This document shows positions 33,402 to 42,453 of a DNA stretch of 64,000 bases, piece after piece. Numbering within the stretch: the first letter of the stretch is position 1; every line of letters starts with the position of its first letter. The stretch lies in assembly GCF_039822625.1 (NCBI RefSeq), contig NZ_JBDLLG010000014.1, positions 1 to 64,000 of the forward strand. Reading direction: 5' to 3'. The position numbers and the translations under genes are program-made. This DNA comes from Marinimicrobium locisalis (GTDB taxonomy: Bacteria > Pseudomonadota > Gammaproteobacteria > Pseudomonadales > Cellvibrionaceae). The notes below the pieces were generated by a model, which did not search any database, had not been told where the DNA came from, and saw only the letters and a list, made by a program, of their open reading frames with translations.

Positions 33402-35866
33402 CGGCGCACGAAAAAACCACTACCGCGGTGGAGATCGAAACCACCCTCACCCCCAACCGCCTCACCCCTTCGCAAGAGCGGGCGCTGGACCGTGCCTGCG
33501 CCAGCGTGGCACCCACCTGGCCGCTGGATCGATTGATCGCCGTAAACCCTTTCTGGACCATGCGAGGGGAGCACTTTGGAACCGTGTCCGCCCGCCTGTC
33601 AGCACTGGCTTATGTCCGTTGCCTCATGCCACCGAGTCATTACCTGGAGCGCTGGCAACAGGGTCAGATCACCGAGCAGCACCTGAAAAAGGCCGCCGAG
33701 CAGCTCGGATACCGAGGCAGCTATAGAAACCTGTTGGATGTGGTGAGGGAATTGAGCCGACTTCCCCATTGGCACAACATCAGTGACTTGGTGGACGCCC
33801 GCCGGGACCGGCAGCATAAGATGGCCTGGCGGGATGAAATCACTCACCAAATCAGCCAGTTTTGCGCGGCTTACTTTCAGGAAGATGGTCCGCTCAACCC
33901 CAAGCGTTTGAGCACTGCCCCATCCAAAAGCCTGTATCAACACTGGCTGGCCGTCACCAAGATGGACCGTGGCATCTCCATTTTGATGGATGAGCCCGGG
34001 CTGGACCAATATTTTGGCACTCTGCCCCCAACCGAGGCCGAGCTGTTCCAAGCCGCCACTGCCGAACTGGACACGGACGCCGCTCAGTTGGGCGACTATA
34101 GCCAGGCCCTGTTGCTGGACATCAACGGCTGGGCCGCCTGGGTGGCTTATGAGGACTGGCAAAGAAGCCTTTCCGAGCCGGACCGGGCGGCGACCACGAC
34201 CGCCATGCGCAGCCTGCTGGCCATCCGCCTCGCCTGGGAGCTGGTGTTGTGGCGCTACATCCAGGCGGAGCAACCCTCGCAAGCCGAACGCCTTAGCACC
34301 CTCTGGCGCCGCGAGCTAGCGGAGCTGCCAGCTTTGGTTGAGCGCCACCGACGCGCCCAACAGCCCCTCTGGGTCTGGCAGGGCGCCTCTGAATTGGCCT
34401 ACCAGCAGCCACTCCACCAGGCATTGAGTGAGTCGGTGCGGGCCGCGCCGCCAGCGACCACCGCCGCACTGCAGGCCGTGTTCTGTATAGACGTCCGCTC
34501 AGAGCCACTGCGCCGGGCGCTTGAACATCAGAACCCTGCCATCCAAACCCTGGGGTTTGCCGGCTTCTTCGGGCTGCCTTTGAGTTACCGCCCCTCCGGC
34601 TCGTCGCTGGAACAACCGCACCTGCCGGGCCTGTTGGCACCCCAGATTACCCTCAAGGGCGATTCACCGCCGGGCGCTCAGCGGTCGGCGAAAACATTGA
34701 ACTGGCGGGCACGTCTCCAGGAGTGGAGCCAGTCAGCCACGGCCACCTTCAGCGCGGTGGAGGCCGGCGGCCTGCTGTACGCGGGGAAGCTCCTGCGCCG
34801 CTCTCTTGCCCCCAAAGCAAAGCGTGCGCCCCAGGCGATGGAGTCACTGACCTGGCAATGGCGGGACTCGGGCACGGCCTTGAGTTTGGCCGACAAAGTT
34901 CAGCTTGCCCACACCGCACTCACTGCCATGGGGCTAACCCGCGACTTTGCGCCCCATGTTCTATTGGTAGGGCATGGCAGCCACAGCGCCAACAACCCCC
35001 ACGCCGCCGGGCTGGAGTGTGGCGCCTGCGGCGGGCAATCGGGGGAGGTGTCGGTAAGGGCCCTCGCCCGACTGCTCAATGATCCCGACCTTCGCACCGA
35101 ACTGGCCGAAGCGGGCATTGAAATCCCTGCGCAAAGCCGCTTTGTGCCCGCATTGCACCACACCATCACCGACCGTATCGAGGTGCTGGAAAACCGCGAC
35201 AGTCTCCCGCAGACGACGCGGCAATGGCTCGAAGAGGCTGGGGAACAGGCTCGGCAAGAGCGAGCGAAGGCCCAGGGCCTCGCCCCCGAGGGTGAGCGTC
35301 TCTTGGATACACTGGCGCGAAGGGAGGCCGATTGGGCCCAGACCCGCCCGGAATGGGGGCTGGCCAACAACGCCAGCTTTATCGCCGCACCGCGCTCAGT
35401 GACCGCGCCCATTGACCTCAAGGGGCGCAGCTTCCTGCACGACTACGACTGGCGCACCGATCAGGACTTCTCGCGCCTGGAGCTGATCATGACCGCTCCC
35501 ATGGTGGTCGCTCACTGGATCAACATGCAGTACAACAGCTCCACGGCGGACAATCGCAAGTTTGGCAGCGGCAACAAGGTGCTGCACAACGTGGTGGGCG
35601 GGCATCTAGGCGTGTTCGAGGGCAACGGCGGGGACCTCCGTATTGGCCTGCCAAAGCAGTCGCTGCATAACGGCGAGCGCTGGATGCACGAACCTTTGCG
35701 GTTGAGTGTGTATTTGGCGGCGCCCGCCGAGGCGATTGAATCAATTATCCAGCGTCACGAATCACTGCGTATGCTCGTAGACAATGGCTGGCTCTACCTC
35801 TTCCAGTTGGACGACGTCAGCGGACAAATCCAAGCCTACGCTCAGGGGCGCTGGGCAGCGGCTTGA
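33398..35866 (+). CDS. dabA: DabA: carbonic-anhydrase-like subunit of the inorganic carbon transporter (DUF2309)
   Basis: An 822-residue protein of the UPF0753/DUF2309 family. The beta-carbonic-anhydrase-like zinc site is complete: Cys363 and Asp365 in FCIDVRSEP, His526 in GHGSHSANN, and Cys541 in ECGACGG. The spacing of two residues between Cys and Asp, and fifteen between His and Cys, equals that of the characterised Halothiobacillus DabA. The pair hydrates CO2 vectorially to bicarbonate. The N-terminal AVNPFWTMRG is a family signature. A hairpin plus T-rich tail follows at 35879-35900. Confidence 0.9.
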   Translation: MTAHEKTTTAVEIETTLTPNRLTPSQERALDRACASVAPTWPLDRLIAVNPFWTMRGEHFGTVSARLSALAYVRCLMPPSHYLERWQQGQITEQHLKKAAEQLGYRGSYRNLLDVVRELSRLPHWHNISDLVDARRDRQHKMAWRDEITHQISQFCAAYFQEDGPLNPKRLSTAPSKSLYQHWLAVTKMDRGISILMDEPGLDQYFGTLPPTEAELFQAATAELDTDAAQLGDYSQALLLDINGWAAWVAYEDWQRSLSEPDRAATTTAMRSLLAIRLAWELVLWRYIQAEQPSQAERLSTLWRRELAELPALVERHRRAQQPLWVWQGASELAYQQPLHQALSESVRAAPPATTAALQAVFCIDVRSEPLRRALEHQNPAIQTLGFAGFFGLPLSYRPSGSSLEQPHLPGLLAPQITLKGDSPPGAQRSAKTLNWRARLQEWSQSATATFSAVEAGGLLYAGKLLRRSLAPKAKRAPQAMESLTWQWRDSGTALSLADKVQLAHTALTAMGLTRDFAPHVLLVGHGSHSANNPHAAGLECGACGGQSGEVSVRALARLLNDPDLRTELAEAGIEIPAQSRFVPALHHTITDRIEVLENRDSLPQTTRQWLEEAGEQARQERAKAQGLAPEGERLLDTLARREADWAQTRPEWGLANNASFIAAPRSVTAPIDLKGRSFLHDYDWRTDQDFSRLELIMTAPMVVAHWINMQYNSSTADNRKFGSGNKVLHNVVGGHLGVFEGNGGDLRIGLPKQSLHNGERWMHEPLRLSVYLAAPAEAIESIIQRHESLRMLVDNGWLYLFQLDDVSGQIQAYAQGRWAAA

Positions 35867-35878
35867 GGCAAAGCGGCA

Positions 35879-35900
35879 GTGCCAAGGAGGGCACCTTTCT
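35879..35900 (+). terminator. Terminator after dabA
   Basis: GTGCC pairs GGCAC with a 6-base loop, followed by CTTTCT. It begins 12 bases after the dabA stop. Confidence 0.5.
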
Positions 35901-36016
35901 ACGGCCGAAGCGCCCCGCCCCAAAGGGTTGCCCCTACTTCCTTTGAGCGAGTCGTGACGCCATCCCCGCAGTCCTGCTACACTTCGACTCCCACTGAGCG
36001 CACCACAAGGCCACGA

Positions 36017-36424
36017 ATGAGCGAGAATACCTCCCTAAATATCACCGAAGAATCACTCGACCAGGTAGAATGGAACGCGGACGGTCTGACCCCCGCCATT
36101 GCTCAGGATGCCGATACCGGCCGTATTCTGATGATGGCCTGGATGAACCGCGAGGCCCTGGCCCTGAGCGCCCGTGAAGGCCGCGCCGTTTACTGGTCTC
36201 GCTCGCGCGGGCAACTGTGGCGCAAGGGCGAGAGTTCCGGCCATGTGCAAGAGCTGCAGGGCATTTATTTGGATTGCGACGGCGATGCCATTGTGCTTAA
36301 GGTCAAGCAACTCGGCGGCATTGCCTGCCACACCGGGCGGGAGTCCTGCTTCTATCGGGCGCTGCGCGAGGGCCAGTGGCACGCCGTGGACCCGGTGCTG
36401 AAAGACCCGAAGAATATTTACTGA
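36017..36424 (+). CDS. hisI: Phosphoribosyl-AMP cyclohydrolase
   Basis: About 135 residues from the ATG at 36017. It opens the purine ring of PR-AMP in histidine synthesis (third step). Signatures are AQDADTGRILMMAWMNREAL, YWSRSRGQLWRKGESSGHVQ and the metal-binding cysteines in LDCDGDAIVL and GGIACHTGRESCFYR. The separate hisI and hisE genes, each about 120-135 residues, are the Pseudomonas-type arrangement rather than the fused enterobacterial form. Confidence 0.92.
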   Translation: MSENTSLNITEESLDQVEWNADGLTPAIAQDADTGRILMMAWMNREALALSAREGRAVYWSRSRGQLWRKGESSGHVQELQGIYLDCDGDAIVLKVKQLGGIACHTGRESCFYRALREGQWHAVDPVLKDPKNIY

Positions 36425-36453
36425 TCTCCAAGGCACACCGACTAAAAGGCTTG

Positions 36454-36822
36454 ATGCGACAAGTGAATACAGCTATACAGACCAAAGACGTCCTGGCGGA
36501 ACTGACCCAGGTGCTAGAGGAACGCAAACAGGCGGCGGACCCCGCCTCCTCCTATGTAGCGAGCCTGCACGCCAAGGGCCTGAATAAGATTTTGGAAAAG
36601 GTTGGGGAGGAGTGTACCGAAACCCTACTGGCGGCCAAGGATGCCCACGCCGATGGCGATACACAGCACCTGATTGCGGAGACGGCCGACCTGTGGTTTC
36701 ACAGTCTGGTCATGTTGTCGCACTTGGGCGAAAATGCAGACGCCGTGCTCCTCGAGCTGGCTCGGCGCTTTGATTTATCCGGCCACGCTGAGAAAGCCGC
36801 GCGGGCCAACACTGATAAGTAG
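36454..36822 (+). CDS. hisE: Phosphoribosyl-ATP pyrophosphatase
   Basis: About 122 residues from the ATG at 36454 (AAGG five bases upstream). It removes pyrophosphate from PR-ATP, the step just before HisI. The helical MazG-like core shows LTQVLEERKQAADPASSYVASLHAKGLNKILEKVGEECTETLLAAKD, including the metal-binding E-E-x-x-E pattern, and ETADLWFHSLVMLSHL. Lies 29 bases after hisI and 11 before tatA. Confidence 0.92.
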   Translation: MRQVNTAIQTKDVLAELTQVLEERKQAADPASSYVASLHAKGLNKILEKVGEECTETLLAAKDAHADGDTQHLIAETADLWFHSLVMLSHLGENADAVLLELARRFDLSGHAEKAARANTDK

Positions 36823-36833
36823 AGGAAAAGGTT

Positions 36834-37112
36834 ATGGGTTTTGGTGGTATTGGCATCTGGCAGTTACTGATCATTCTCGCCATTGTGGTGCTGCTGTTCG
36901 GCACCAAACGCCTGAGCAGTATCGGCACCGACCTTGGCAAAGCCATCAAGGGCTTCAAAAAATCCGTGAAAGACGACGATGACACCTCGGGCGAGCCGGA
37001 GGAGGGCGAACAGAGCGACGCCAAGCGCAATGTTGAGAACAAGACCGAGAGCACAGAGAGCACCGAGAAACAGTCGGAAAAAGCCGCCGCCGACGAAAAA
37101 ACACGGCACTGA
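36834..37112 (+). CDS. tatA: Sec-independent translocase subunit TatA
   Basis: A 92-residue protein with one N-terminal membrane helix (GIWQLLIILAIVVLLFGTKRL), the conserved FGTKRL hinge, an amphipathic helix (GTDLGKAIKGFKKSVKDD) and an acidic/basic tail. It forms the pore of the twin-arginine exporter. GAGGAAAAGG precedes the ATG. A likely client encoded in this window is ActB. Confidence 0.93.
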   Translation: MGFGGIGIWQLLIILAIVVLLFGTKRLSSIGTDLGKAIKGFKKSVKDDDDTSGEPEEGEQSDAKRNVENKTESTESTEKQSEKAAADEKTRH

Positions 37113-37150
37113 GTCCGCTCTGATGACTGACGTTGATGAAGGACGCCTAA

Positions 37151-37621
37151 GTGTTTGATATTGGCTTCTTTGAGCTATTGATTATCGCCATTGTGGGTTT
37201 GGTGGTAATCGGCCCCGAGCGCTTGCCCGAAGCGGCCCGCGCCGTGGGCCTATGGATTGGTCGGCTCAAGCGCAGCCTGCGAGATACCCGTAGCGAGCTG
37301 GAGCGACAGCTGGGGGCCGATGATATCCGCCGACAGCTGCACAACGAGGAGGTCATGCGCAGCTTGGAGGCCACCCGCCTCCAAGTGGAGGAAGCGGTCA
37401 GTGAAGGCAGCCTCGACAAGCCCCGACGACAGTACAAGGAAGAGCCCGAGCTGCCCGACCACGCTCATACCGCCGAGGCCGATGAAAGCCCGGCCCACAC
37501 GCGGGACACCCATAGCGGCGAAGCCATTATTGACTCCGAGCCGGCGCGAGCGCCCGATCCGGATGCCGCCGAACCGGAAGAAACCGACAACACCGACAAA
37601 CCGCGCCCCTCCTCTTCCTGA
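37151..37621 (+). CDS. tatB: Sec-independent translocase subunit TatB
   Basis: A 156-residue protein starting at GTG. Its N-terminal membrane helix MFDIGFFELLIIAIVGLVVIGPERLP with the PERLP hinge is diagnostic for TatB. A long amphipathic helix and an unstructured acidic Pro/Asp/Glu-rich tail follow. It forms the signal-receptor complex with TatC. 38 bases after tatA. Confidence 0.93.
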   Translation: MFDIGFFELLIIAIVGLVVIGPERLPEAARAVGLWIGRLKRSLRDTRSELERQLGADDIRRQLHNEEVMRSLEATRLQVEEAVSEGSLDKPRRQYKEEPELPDHAHTAEADESPAHTRDTHSGEAIIDSEPARAPDPDAAEPEETDNTDKPRPSSS

Positions 37622-37629
37622 GCCCAAGC

Positions 37630-38385
37630 ATGACCGTATCCTCTACCGATAAAGAGTTACCACTGGTCCAGCACCTGATCGAGCTGCGCAACCGACTGCT
37701 ACGTATCGTCGTGATTGTGCTACTGATTTTTCTCGGCCTGTTCTATTTTGCCAATGACATCTACAGCATGACGGCGGCGCCGTTGCAGAAGTTCCTGCCG
37801 GAGAGCACCGGCATGATTGCCACTGATGTCACCTCTCCCTTTCTCGCGCCGTTCAAACTAACCCTGTTTGTATCGGTGCTGCTGGCCGCCCCCTTTATTC
37901 TTCACCAGATCTGGGCTTTTATCGCGCCCGGGCTGTACCGGCACGAAAAGCAACTGGCCATGCCGTTGCTGGCCTCCAGCGTGGTCTTGTTTTACGGCGG
38001 TATGGCGTTTGCCTATTTTGTAGTGTTTCCACTGATTTTTGGCTTCTTTACCAGCGTGGGGCCCGAAGATGTTTCGGTGATGACTGACATTTCCAGCTAT
38101 CTGGATTTTGTGCTCAAGCTGTTTTTCGCCTTCGGCGTGGCCTTTGAAATTCCGATCGCCACCATTTTGATGATTCACGCCGGCATCATTACCCCCCATG
38201 GGATAGCCCAAAAGCGCCCCTATGTGGTGGTAGGCTGCTTTGTGATGGGTATGATGCTGACCCCACCGGATATCATATCCCAAACCCTCCTCGCAGTACC
38301 CATGTGGCTGTTGTTTGAGGCCGGCGTATTCTTCGGCCGCCTCGTGTACCGGCGAGACCAGCAACGCGAAGAGGCGGAAGAGTAG
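37630..38385 (+). CDS. tatC: Sec-independent translocase subunit TatC
   Basis: A 251-residue, six-helix membrane protein that recognises twin-arginine signal peptides. Signatures are LVQHLIELRNRLLRIV (the conserved E and RxR of the first cytoplasmic cap), FLAPFKLTLFVSVLLAAPFILHQIWAFIAPGLYRHEK, and MMLTPPDIISQTLLAVPMWLLFE. Length is normal. Confidence 0.94.
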   Translation: MTVSSTDKELPLVQHLIELRNRLLRIVVIVLLIFLGLFYFANDIYSMTAAPLQKFLPESTGMIATDVTSPFLAPFKLTLFVSVLLAAPFILHQIWAFIAPGLYRHEKQLAMPLLASSVVLFYGGMAFAYFVVFPLIFGFFTSVGPEDVSVMTDISSYLDFVLKLFFAFGVAFEIPIATILMIHAGIITPHGIAQKRPYVVVGCFVMGMMLTPPDIISQTLLAVPMWLLFEAGVFFGRLVYRRDQQREEAEE

Positions 38386-38547
38386 AGTGGTGGGGCGCGC
38401 GGTCCACCGCCGGCGCACTCCATAAGCCCCTCGCGCTTCTCCCTCCCCCTTATTGTCGTCAAAATATTGCCGCTGTACTTTTGGCACGCTTCTGCTATAA
38501 ATACTGGAAAACACCATAAGTTATATTGCCAGCCTGGGGTCTCTCGA

Positions 38548-40038
38548 ATGCTACGCTCCCTATCCACCAAGCTCATGATCGCCATGACGGCCCTGATGCT
38601 CACCGTCGCCGCGCTGATTATGGCCGCCAGCTACTACACCATCGCGGATCAGCAGCGGACCACTTTCGAGCAGGAGGTACAGAGCAACATCGAGCTCATT
38701 CACTCCTCACTGCTGGAACCGGTGTTTGCCTATGATTTCCAGCAAATCGAAGCGATCGCCCAGTCTCTGGTGAACACCGCGCTGATCGACCGGCTGGTAG
38801 TCACCGACCACCGCGGCAAGCCCCTGGCCCAGGCCGGGGAAGCGGGCAGCAGTGACGCCGAGCGACTCCGGCGGAGTGACCTGGAAATTGTCCGCGAGGG
38901 CGCTGTGATCGGCCAGTACGATGTGGTGTTTTCCTCCAAGCAGATGCAAACCGTGCTGGCCAACCAGGTCACCATGGGCTTGGTTATTGTGGTGGCGCTA
39001 GTCCTGGCGGTGCTCATCACCCTGGCAATACTGACCCGTCGCATTATCGTGCGGCCCCTGAACCTGATATCCGGCAATTTGGCCAAAATCGCCCAAGGGG
39101 GCGGAGACCTGACCAGCCGCCTGCCCGCCGACAGCGGCGATGAGATCGCTCACCTGGCCCACAATTACAACCAGGTCATCGACCAGATCGCCTCCATTAT
39201 TGGCGGCGTGGTCGAGCTAACCCATACCTTTGACGGTCACGTGCGCCAGATGAGCAGCGCCTCCGACGATACCGCGCGCTCCACCGAGCAACAGTTGCGG
39301 GAGCTGGAACAGGCTTCGGCGGCACTCAATCAGTTGGCCGCTTCGGCCGAGCAGGTGGCCCGCTCCTCCGGGGAAACCGCCGAGCGGACCCGCGATACCC
39401 AGAAGGCCTCGGATGAAGGCTCACAGGTCGTGCGCAGCTCTCAGACCAACATCCAACAACTGACCGGACAGATCGAAACCACCGCACAGAAAATTGACTC
39501 ACTCAAATCCAGCAGCCAGAACATTGGCAAGGTGATCGAAGTGATCCGGGCTATCGCCGAGCAAACCAACTTGCTGGCTTTGAACGCCGCCATTGAAGCG
39601 GCTCGCGCCGGTGACCAGGGTCGGGGCTTCGCCGTGGTGGCCGATGAGGTCCGGACCCTGGCCCAGCGCACCCAAACCTCCACTGAAGAGATTGAAGAGA
39701 TTGTGCGTCAGTTGCAGTCAGACGCTGACCAGGCTCATGATGCCATGAGCGAGAACACCCGCTGGGCCGAAGAAACGGTGGAGACCGGAAAGCGGGTGGA
39801 AGCGGTGCTTCAAAGCATTCAGGGGCATGTGACCACCATCAATGACATGAACCACCAGGTGGCCACAGCGGCGGAGGAACAAAGCGCCGTGGCGAACGAG
39901 GTCAACCAATTCATTACCGCCCTCTCCAGCCTTTCCGAGACGGTGGCGGACCACGCTCAAACCATGCGCTCCAGCTCCTCCGAGCTACTTCAGGAGAACA
40001 ACGAGCTGCAAGCGCGGATGCACAAGTTCAAGATCTGA
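38548..40038 (+). CDS. Methyl-accepting chemotaxis protein with small periplasmic sensor
   Basis: 496 residues from the ATG at 38548. Membrane helices are at about 9-29 and 139-161, enclosing a periplasmic domain of about 110 residues (EQEVQSNIELIHSSLLEPVFAYDF...) of PAS/Cache-like character. HAMP (RRIIVRPLNLISGNLAKIA) and a signalling domain with AEQTNLLALNAAIEAARAGDQGRGF follow. A binding-protein gene starts 11 bases after its stop, so the two are probably co-expressed and may act together. No good sigma-28 site was found upstream. Confidence 0.88.
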   Translation: MLRSLSTKLMIAMTALMLTVAALIMAASYYTIADQQRTTFEQEVQSNIELIHSSLLEPVFAYDFQQIEAIAQSLVNTALIDRLVVTDHRGKPLAQAGEAGSSDAERLRRSDLEIVREGAVIGQYDVVFSSKQMQTVLANQVTMGLVIVVALVLAVLITLAILTRRIIVRPLNLISGNLAKIAQGGGDLTSRLPADSGDEIAHLAHNYNQVIDQIASIIGGVVELTHTFDGHVRQMSSASDDTARSTEQQLRELEQASAALNQLAASAEQVARSSGETAERTRDTQKASDEGSQVVRSSQTNIQQLTGQIETTAQKIDSLKSSSQNIGKVIEVIRAIAEQTNLLALNAAIEAARAGDQGRGFAVVADEVRTLAQRTQTSTEEIEEIVRQLQSDADQAHDAMSENTRWAEETVETGKRVEAVLQSIQGHVTTINDMNHQVATAAEEQSAVANEVNQFITALSSLSETVADHAQTMRSSSSELLQENNELQARMHKFKI

Positions 40039-40049
40039 GGCTACCCACC

Positions 40050-40946
40050 ATGTTGTCGCTCTTTTCTCTTCCGAGGCGCATCCCGAGACTCGGACCAAAG
40101 GCCCTGCGGGGCCTGACCCTGACATTACTGCTTGGCGGCAGCCTTACGGCTTCCGCCCAGACCGCTTTGCGGGTCAATCAGACCGATCACCCGCTGGACG
40201 CCTATGCTGTGGGGGCACTCAGGATTGCCCTGGAATACATAGAAGGCGATTACGAGGTAGAGGTGGGCCGTGACCCAATCACGCAGACGCGCGCCATTGA
40301 GCGCCTGGAAGCCGACCAGATGGACGTTATGTGGCTGGCGTCAAACCGGGAGGTAGAGGAACAGTTGTTGCCCATCCGCTTTCCCTTGCTCAAGGGGCTG
40401 CTGGGCTATCGGATTTTTATCATCAACCCGAAACGTCAGAGCCGCTTTGACCAGGTAGAGGACTTCGAAGACCTCAAGCAACTGACATTTGGCCAGGGCG
40501 CGGGCTGGCCCGATATCAAAATCCTGGAAAGCAACGGCCTGGAAGTGATTACCACCAGCAAATATGACAACCTTTTTTATATGGTGGAAGGAGGACGTTT
40601 CGATGCCTTCCCCCGAGGCGTACTAGAGCCCTGGACGGAACTGGCCGCCCACCCAGACCTCCCCCTGGCGGTGGAAGACAACCTGGTGCTGGTCTACAAG
40701 CTGCCCTTCTATTTGTTTGTGAGCCCCGACAAACCGGAGCTGGCCCAGGCCATTCACGACGGGCTGGACCAGGCGTTGGCGGCGGGACGCTTTGACGAGT
40801 ATTTCTATGGCACGGATATGATTGAAGACGCTCTGACCCGTTCCAATTTGAAAAACCGGCGCCCCTTCCCTCTTGAAAACCCGACTCTTACCGAGGAGAC
40901 CCCGTTGGAGCGGGAGGAGTACTGGCTGACGCTGGATGATCTCTGA
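40050..40946 (+). CDS. Periplasmic solute-binding protein paired with the chemoreceptor
   Basis: A 298-residue protein with a signal peptide of about 36 residues (hydrophobic LTLTLLLGGSLTASA). The mature part resembles family 3 extracellular binding proteins: DYEVEVGRDPITQTRAIERLEADQMDVMWLASN is the first lobe, and LKQLTFGQGAGWPDIKILESNGLEVITTSKYDNLFYMVEGGRFDAFPRG the hinge and second lobe. No permease gene is near. Its coupling to a chemoreceptor gene suggests indirect sensing. The ligand is unknown. Confidence 0.7.
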   Translation: MLSLFSLPRRIPRLGPKALRGLTLTLLLGGSLTASAQTALRVNQTDHPLDAYAVGALRIALEYIEGDYEVEVGRDPITQTRAIERLEADQMDVMWLASNREVEEQLLPIRFPLLKGLLGYRIFIINPKRQSRFDQVEDFEDLKQLTFGQGAGWPDIKILESNGLEVITTSKYDNLFYMVEGGRFDAFPRGVLEPWTELAAHPDLPLAVEDNLVLVYKLPFYLFVSPDKPELAQAIHDGLDQALAAGRFDEYFYGTDMIEDALTRSNLKNRRPFPLENPTLTEETPLEREEYWLTLDDL

Positions 40947-40996
40947 CCAACTCTCTCGACAGAGGGCGTGAGTCGCACCAAGGCTCAAAATGGCTC

Positions 40997-41194
40997 TTAC
41001 ACGTTCCGCGCGACCATTTTGGGCCGGCTTTCCAGCCTCTTCCATACCCGCTCGTGAAAGTGAAAAGCCACCGTATTGATGGTCGGCTCGATCAAAGCCA
41101 CCGCGCCACCTACGACCCAACTGCCGGTCAGCACGTAGGCGACACAAAAAGCCACACTGAAGTGGAGCGCAGCAAACGTCGCTGTTTTTGCCAT
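40997..41194 (-). CDS. DUF2061 small membrane protein
   Basis: 65 residues from the ATG at 41194 (GAGG 8 bases upstream; a GTG three codons earlier is possible). Two membrane segments and the DUF2061 pattern, THFxVAFxVAYxLTGSWxxGGAxALIEPxxNTVAFxFHExVW, are nearly complete here. The function of the family is unknown; the conserved His/Glu in the second helix suggest cofactor or metal contact. Transcribed alone. Confidence 0.8.
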   Translation of the reverse strand: MAKTATFAALHFSVAFCVAYVLTGSWVVGGAVALIEPTINTVAFHFHERVWKRLESRPKMVARNV

Positions 41195-41480
41195 GGTCGT
41201 CACCTCTCTGCCATTAAACCAATGGGTAACCCGACTATTTACCCTATGTGAAGAATAATAATGATTCCCGTTATATTAATAAACTTGATTTACAATATGG
41301 CACTGATAGCCCTGAGCTAACCAAACCGGAATGGATGGCGCATTATTACACTTCTTATCGGACGAACCGAGGCCTTGGTGGCGAGGCTTGTCTATACTGG
41401 GAGGGCATCCTGGATCGAGGACACCGCTCGAATGCAAAAGGGTCCAGAGCGCCTTCACACGCACGTATAGGTTAGATTTC

Positions 41481-42257
41481 ATGTCAGATTCTGAAGCACA
41501 AACGGCCGGTGGCTGCAGCCGCTGCCGGGACCTGCCGTCACTGCCATTTGAGTTCACCATGGCCTTTCAACCCATTGTGGACATAGAACAACGAACGGTG
41601 TTTGCCTACGAAGCGCTGGTTCGAGGGCTGAAGGGAGAAGGCGCCTTCGAAATTCTCAGCCAGGTAACCGAAGAAAACCGCTACCAATTCGACCAGGCCT
41701 GCCGCATCAAGGCCATTGAGCTCGCCGCCCGTCTGAAGGTCACCTGCGGCCTGAGTATCAACTTCCTTCCCAACGCCGTGTATGAGCCCAAGAGCTGCAT
41801 CAAAGCCACTTTGGAGGCGGCCGAGCGTTACCATTTTCCCTGCGACCACATTATTTTTGAGGTCACTGAGTCCGAACCGGTGGGCGACCCCGCCCACCTG
41901 GGAGCCATTTTCAAAGAGTACCGTGCCCAGGGCTTCACCACCGCCATTGACGACTTTGGTGCCGGGCATGCGGGCCTGAACCTGCTGGCGGACTTTCAAC
42001 CGGGCATTATCAAACTGGACATGGCGCTGATCCGGGACATCGACAGCAATAAAATCCGTCAGTCCATCGTCGAGGGGGTCTTTCACACGACCCGCGAGCT
42101 GGGCATTGATGTCATCGCCGAAGGCGTGGAGACCGTGGCAGAACTGGGTGTACTGCAGCGTATGGGTATTCGCCTGTTCCAGGGGTACTTGTTCGCCCGG
42201 CCCGCGGTGGAACAGCTGCCAGAAGTACATTACCCGAACTCATCGCCCACTGAATAA
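41481..42257 (+). CDS. EAL-domain cyclic-di-GMP phosphodiesterase, stand-alone
   Basis: About 258 residues from the ATG at 41481. After a short N-terminal CSRCRDLP motif (possible metal or redox site), the whole protein is one EAL domain. Catalytic motifs are present: YEALVRG, LSINFLPNAV (Asn), IIFEVTESE (Glu), IDDFGAGHAG (both Asp), IIKLDM (Lys) and AEGVET (Glu). It should therefore hydrolyse c-di-GMP. There is no membrane or PAS domain, so regulation must come from elsewhere, perhaps the cysteine pair. Confidence 0.85.
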   Translation: MSDSEAQTAGGCSRCRDLPSLPFEFTMAFQPIVDIEQRTVFAYEALVRGLKGEGAFEILSQVTEENRYQFDQACRIKAIELAARLKVTCGLSINFLPNAVYEPKSCIKATLEAAERYHFPCDHIIFEVTESEPVGDPAHLGAIFKEYRAQGFTTAIDDFGAGHAGLNLLADFQPGIIKLDMALIRDIDSNKIRQSIVEGVFHTTRELGIDVIAEGVETVAELGVLQRMGIRLFQGYLFARPAVEQLPEVHYPNSSPTE

Positions 42258-42337
42258 GGCAATTTGGGTTGACAAGCCGCTCAATACCTTTTATCTATTG
42301 AACTCCACCGTTCAAGGCTTTTAGATTCTAAAGGGCT

Positions 42338-42363
42338 CGGGTTTCACAAGAACTTGGCCCTTT
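42338..42363. terminator. Possible hairpin after the EAL gene
   Basis: AAAGGGC pairs GCCCTTT around a 20-base interior that can itself pair partly. About 75 bases after the EAL stop codon. No long T-run. Confidence 0.35.
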
Positions 42364-42453
42364 GGCGTCGCGGCCCGCAGTAGGCTTGCATCACGCGCGG
42401 ATCAGTGCAGTGCCGCCACCCTGTACCCAAACACCACAGGAGTATGACGGATT

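Noticed and set aside
38482..38496. Possible sigma-54 promoter (TTGGCACGCTTCTGCT) before the third chemoreceptor
   Set aside because: The GG to GC spacing is 9 bases, not the required 10, so it should not work as a -24/-12 promoter.
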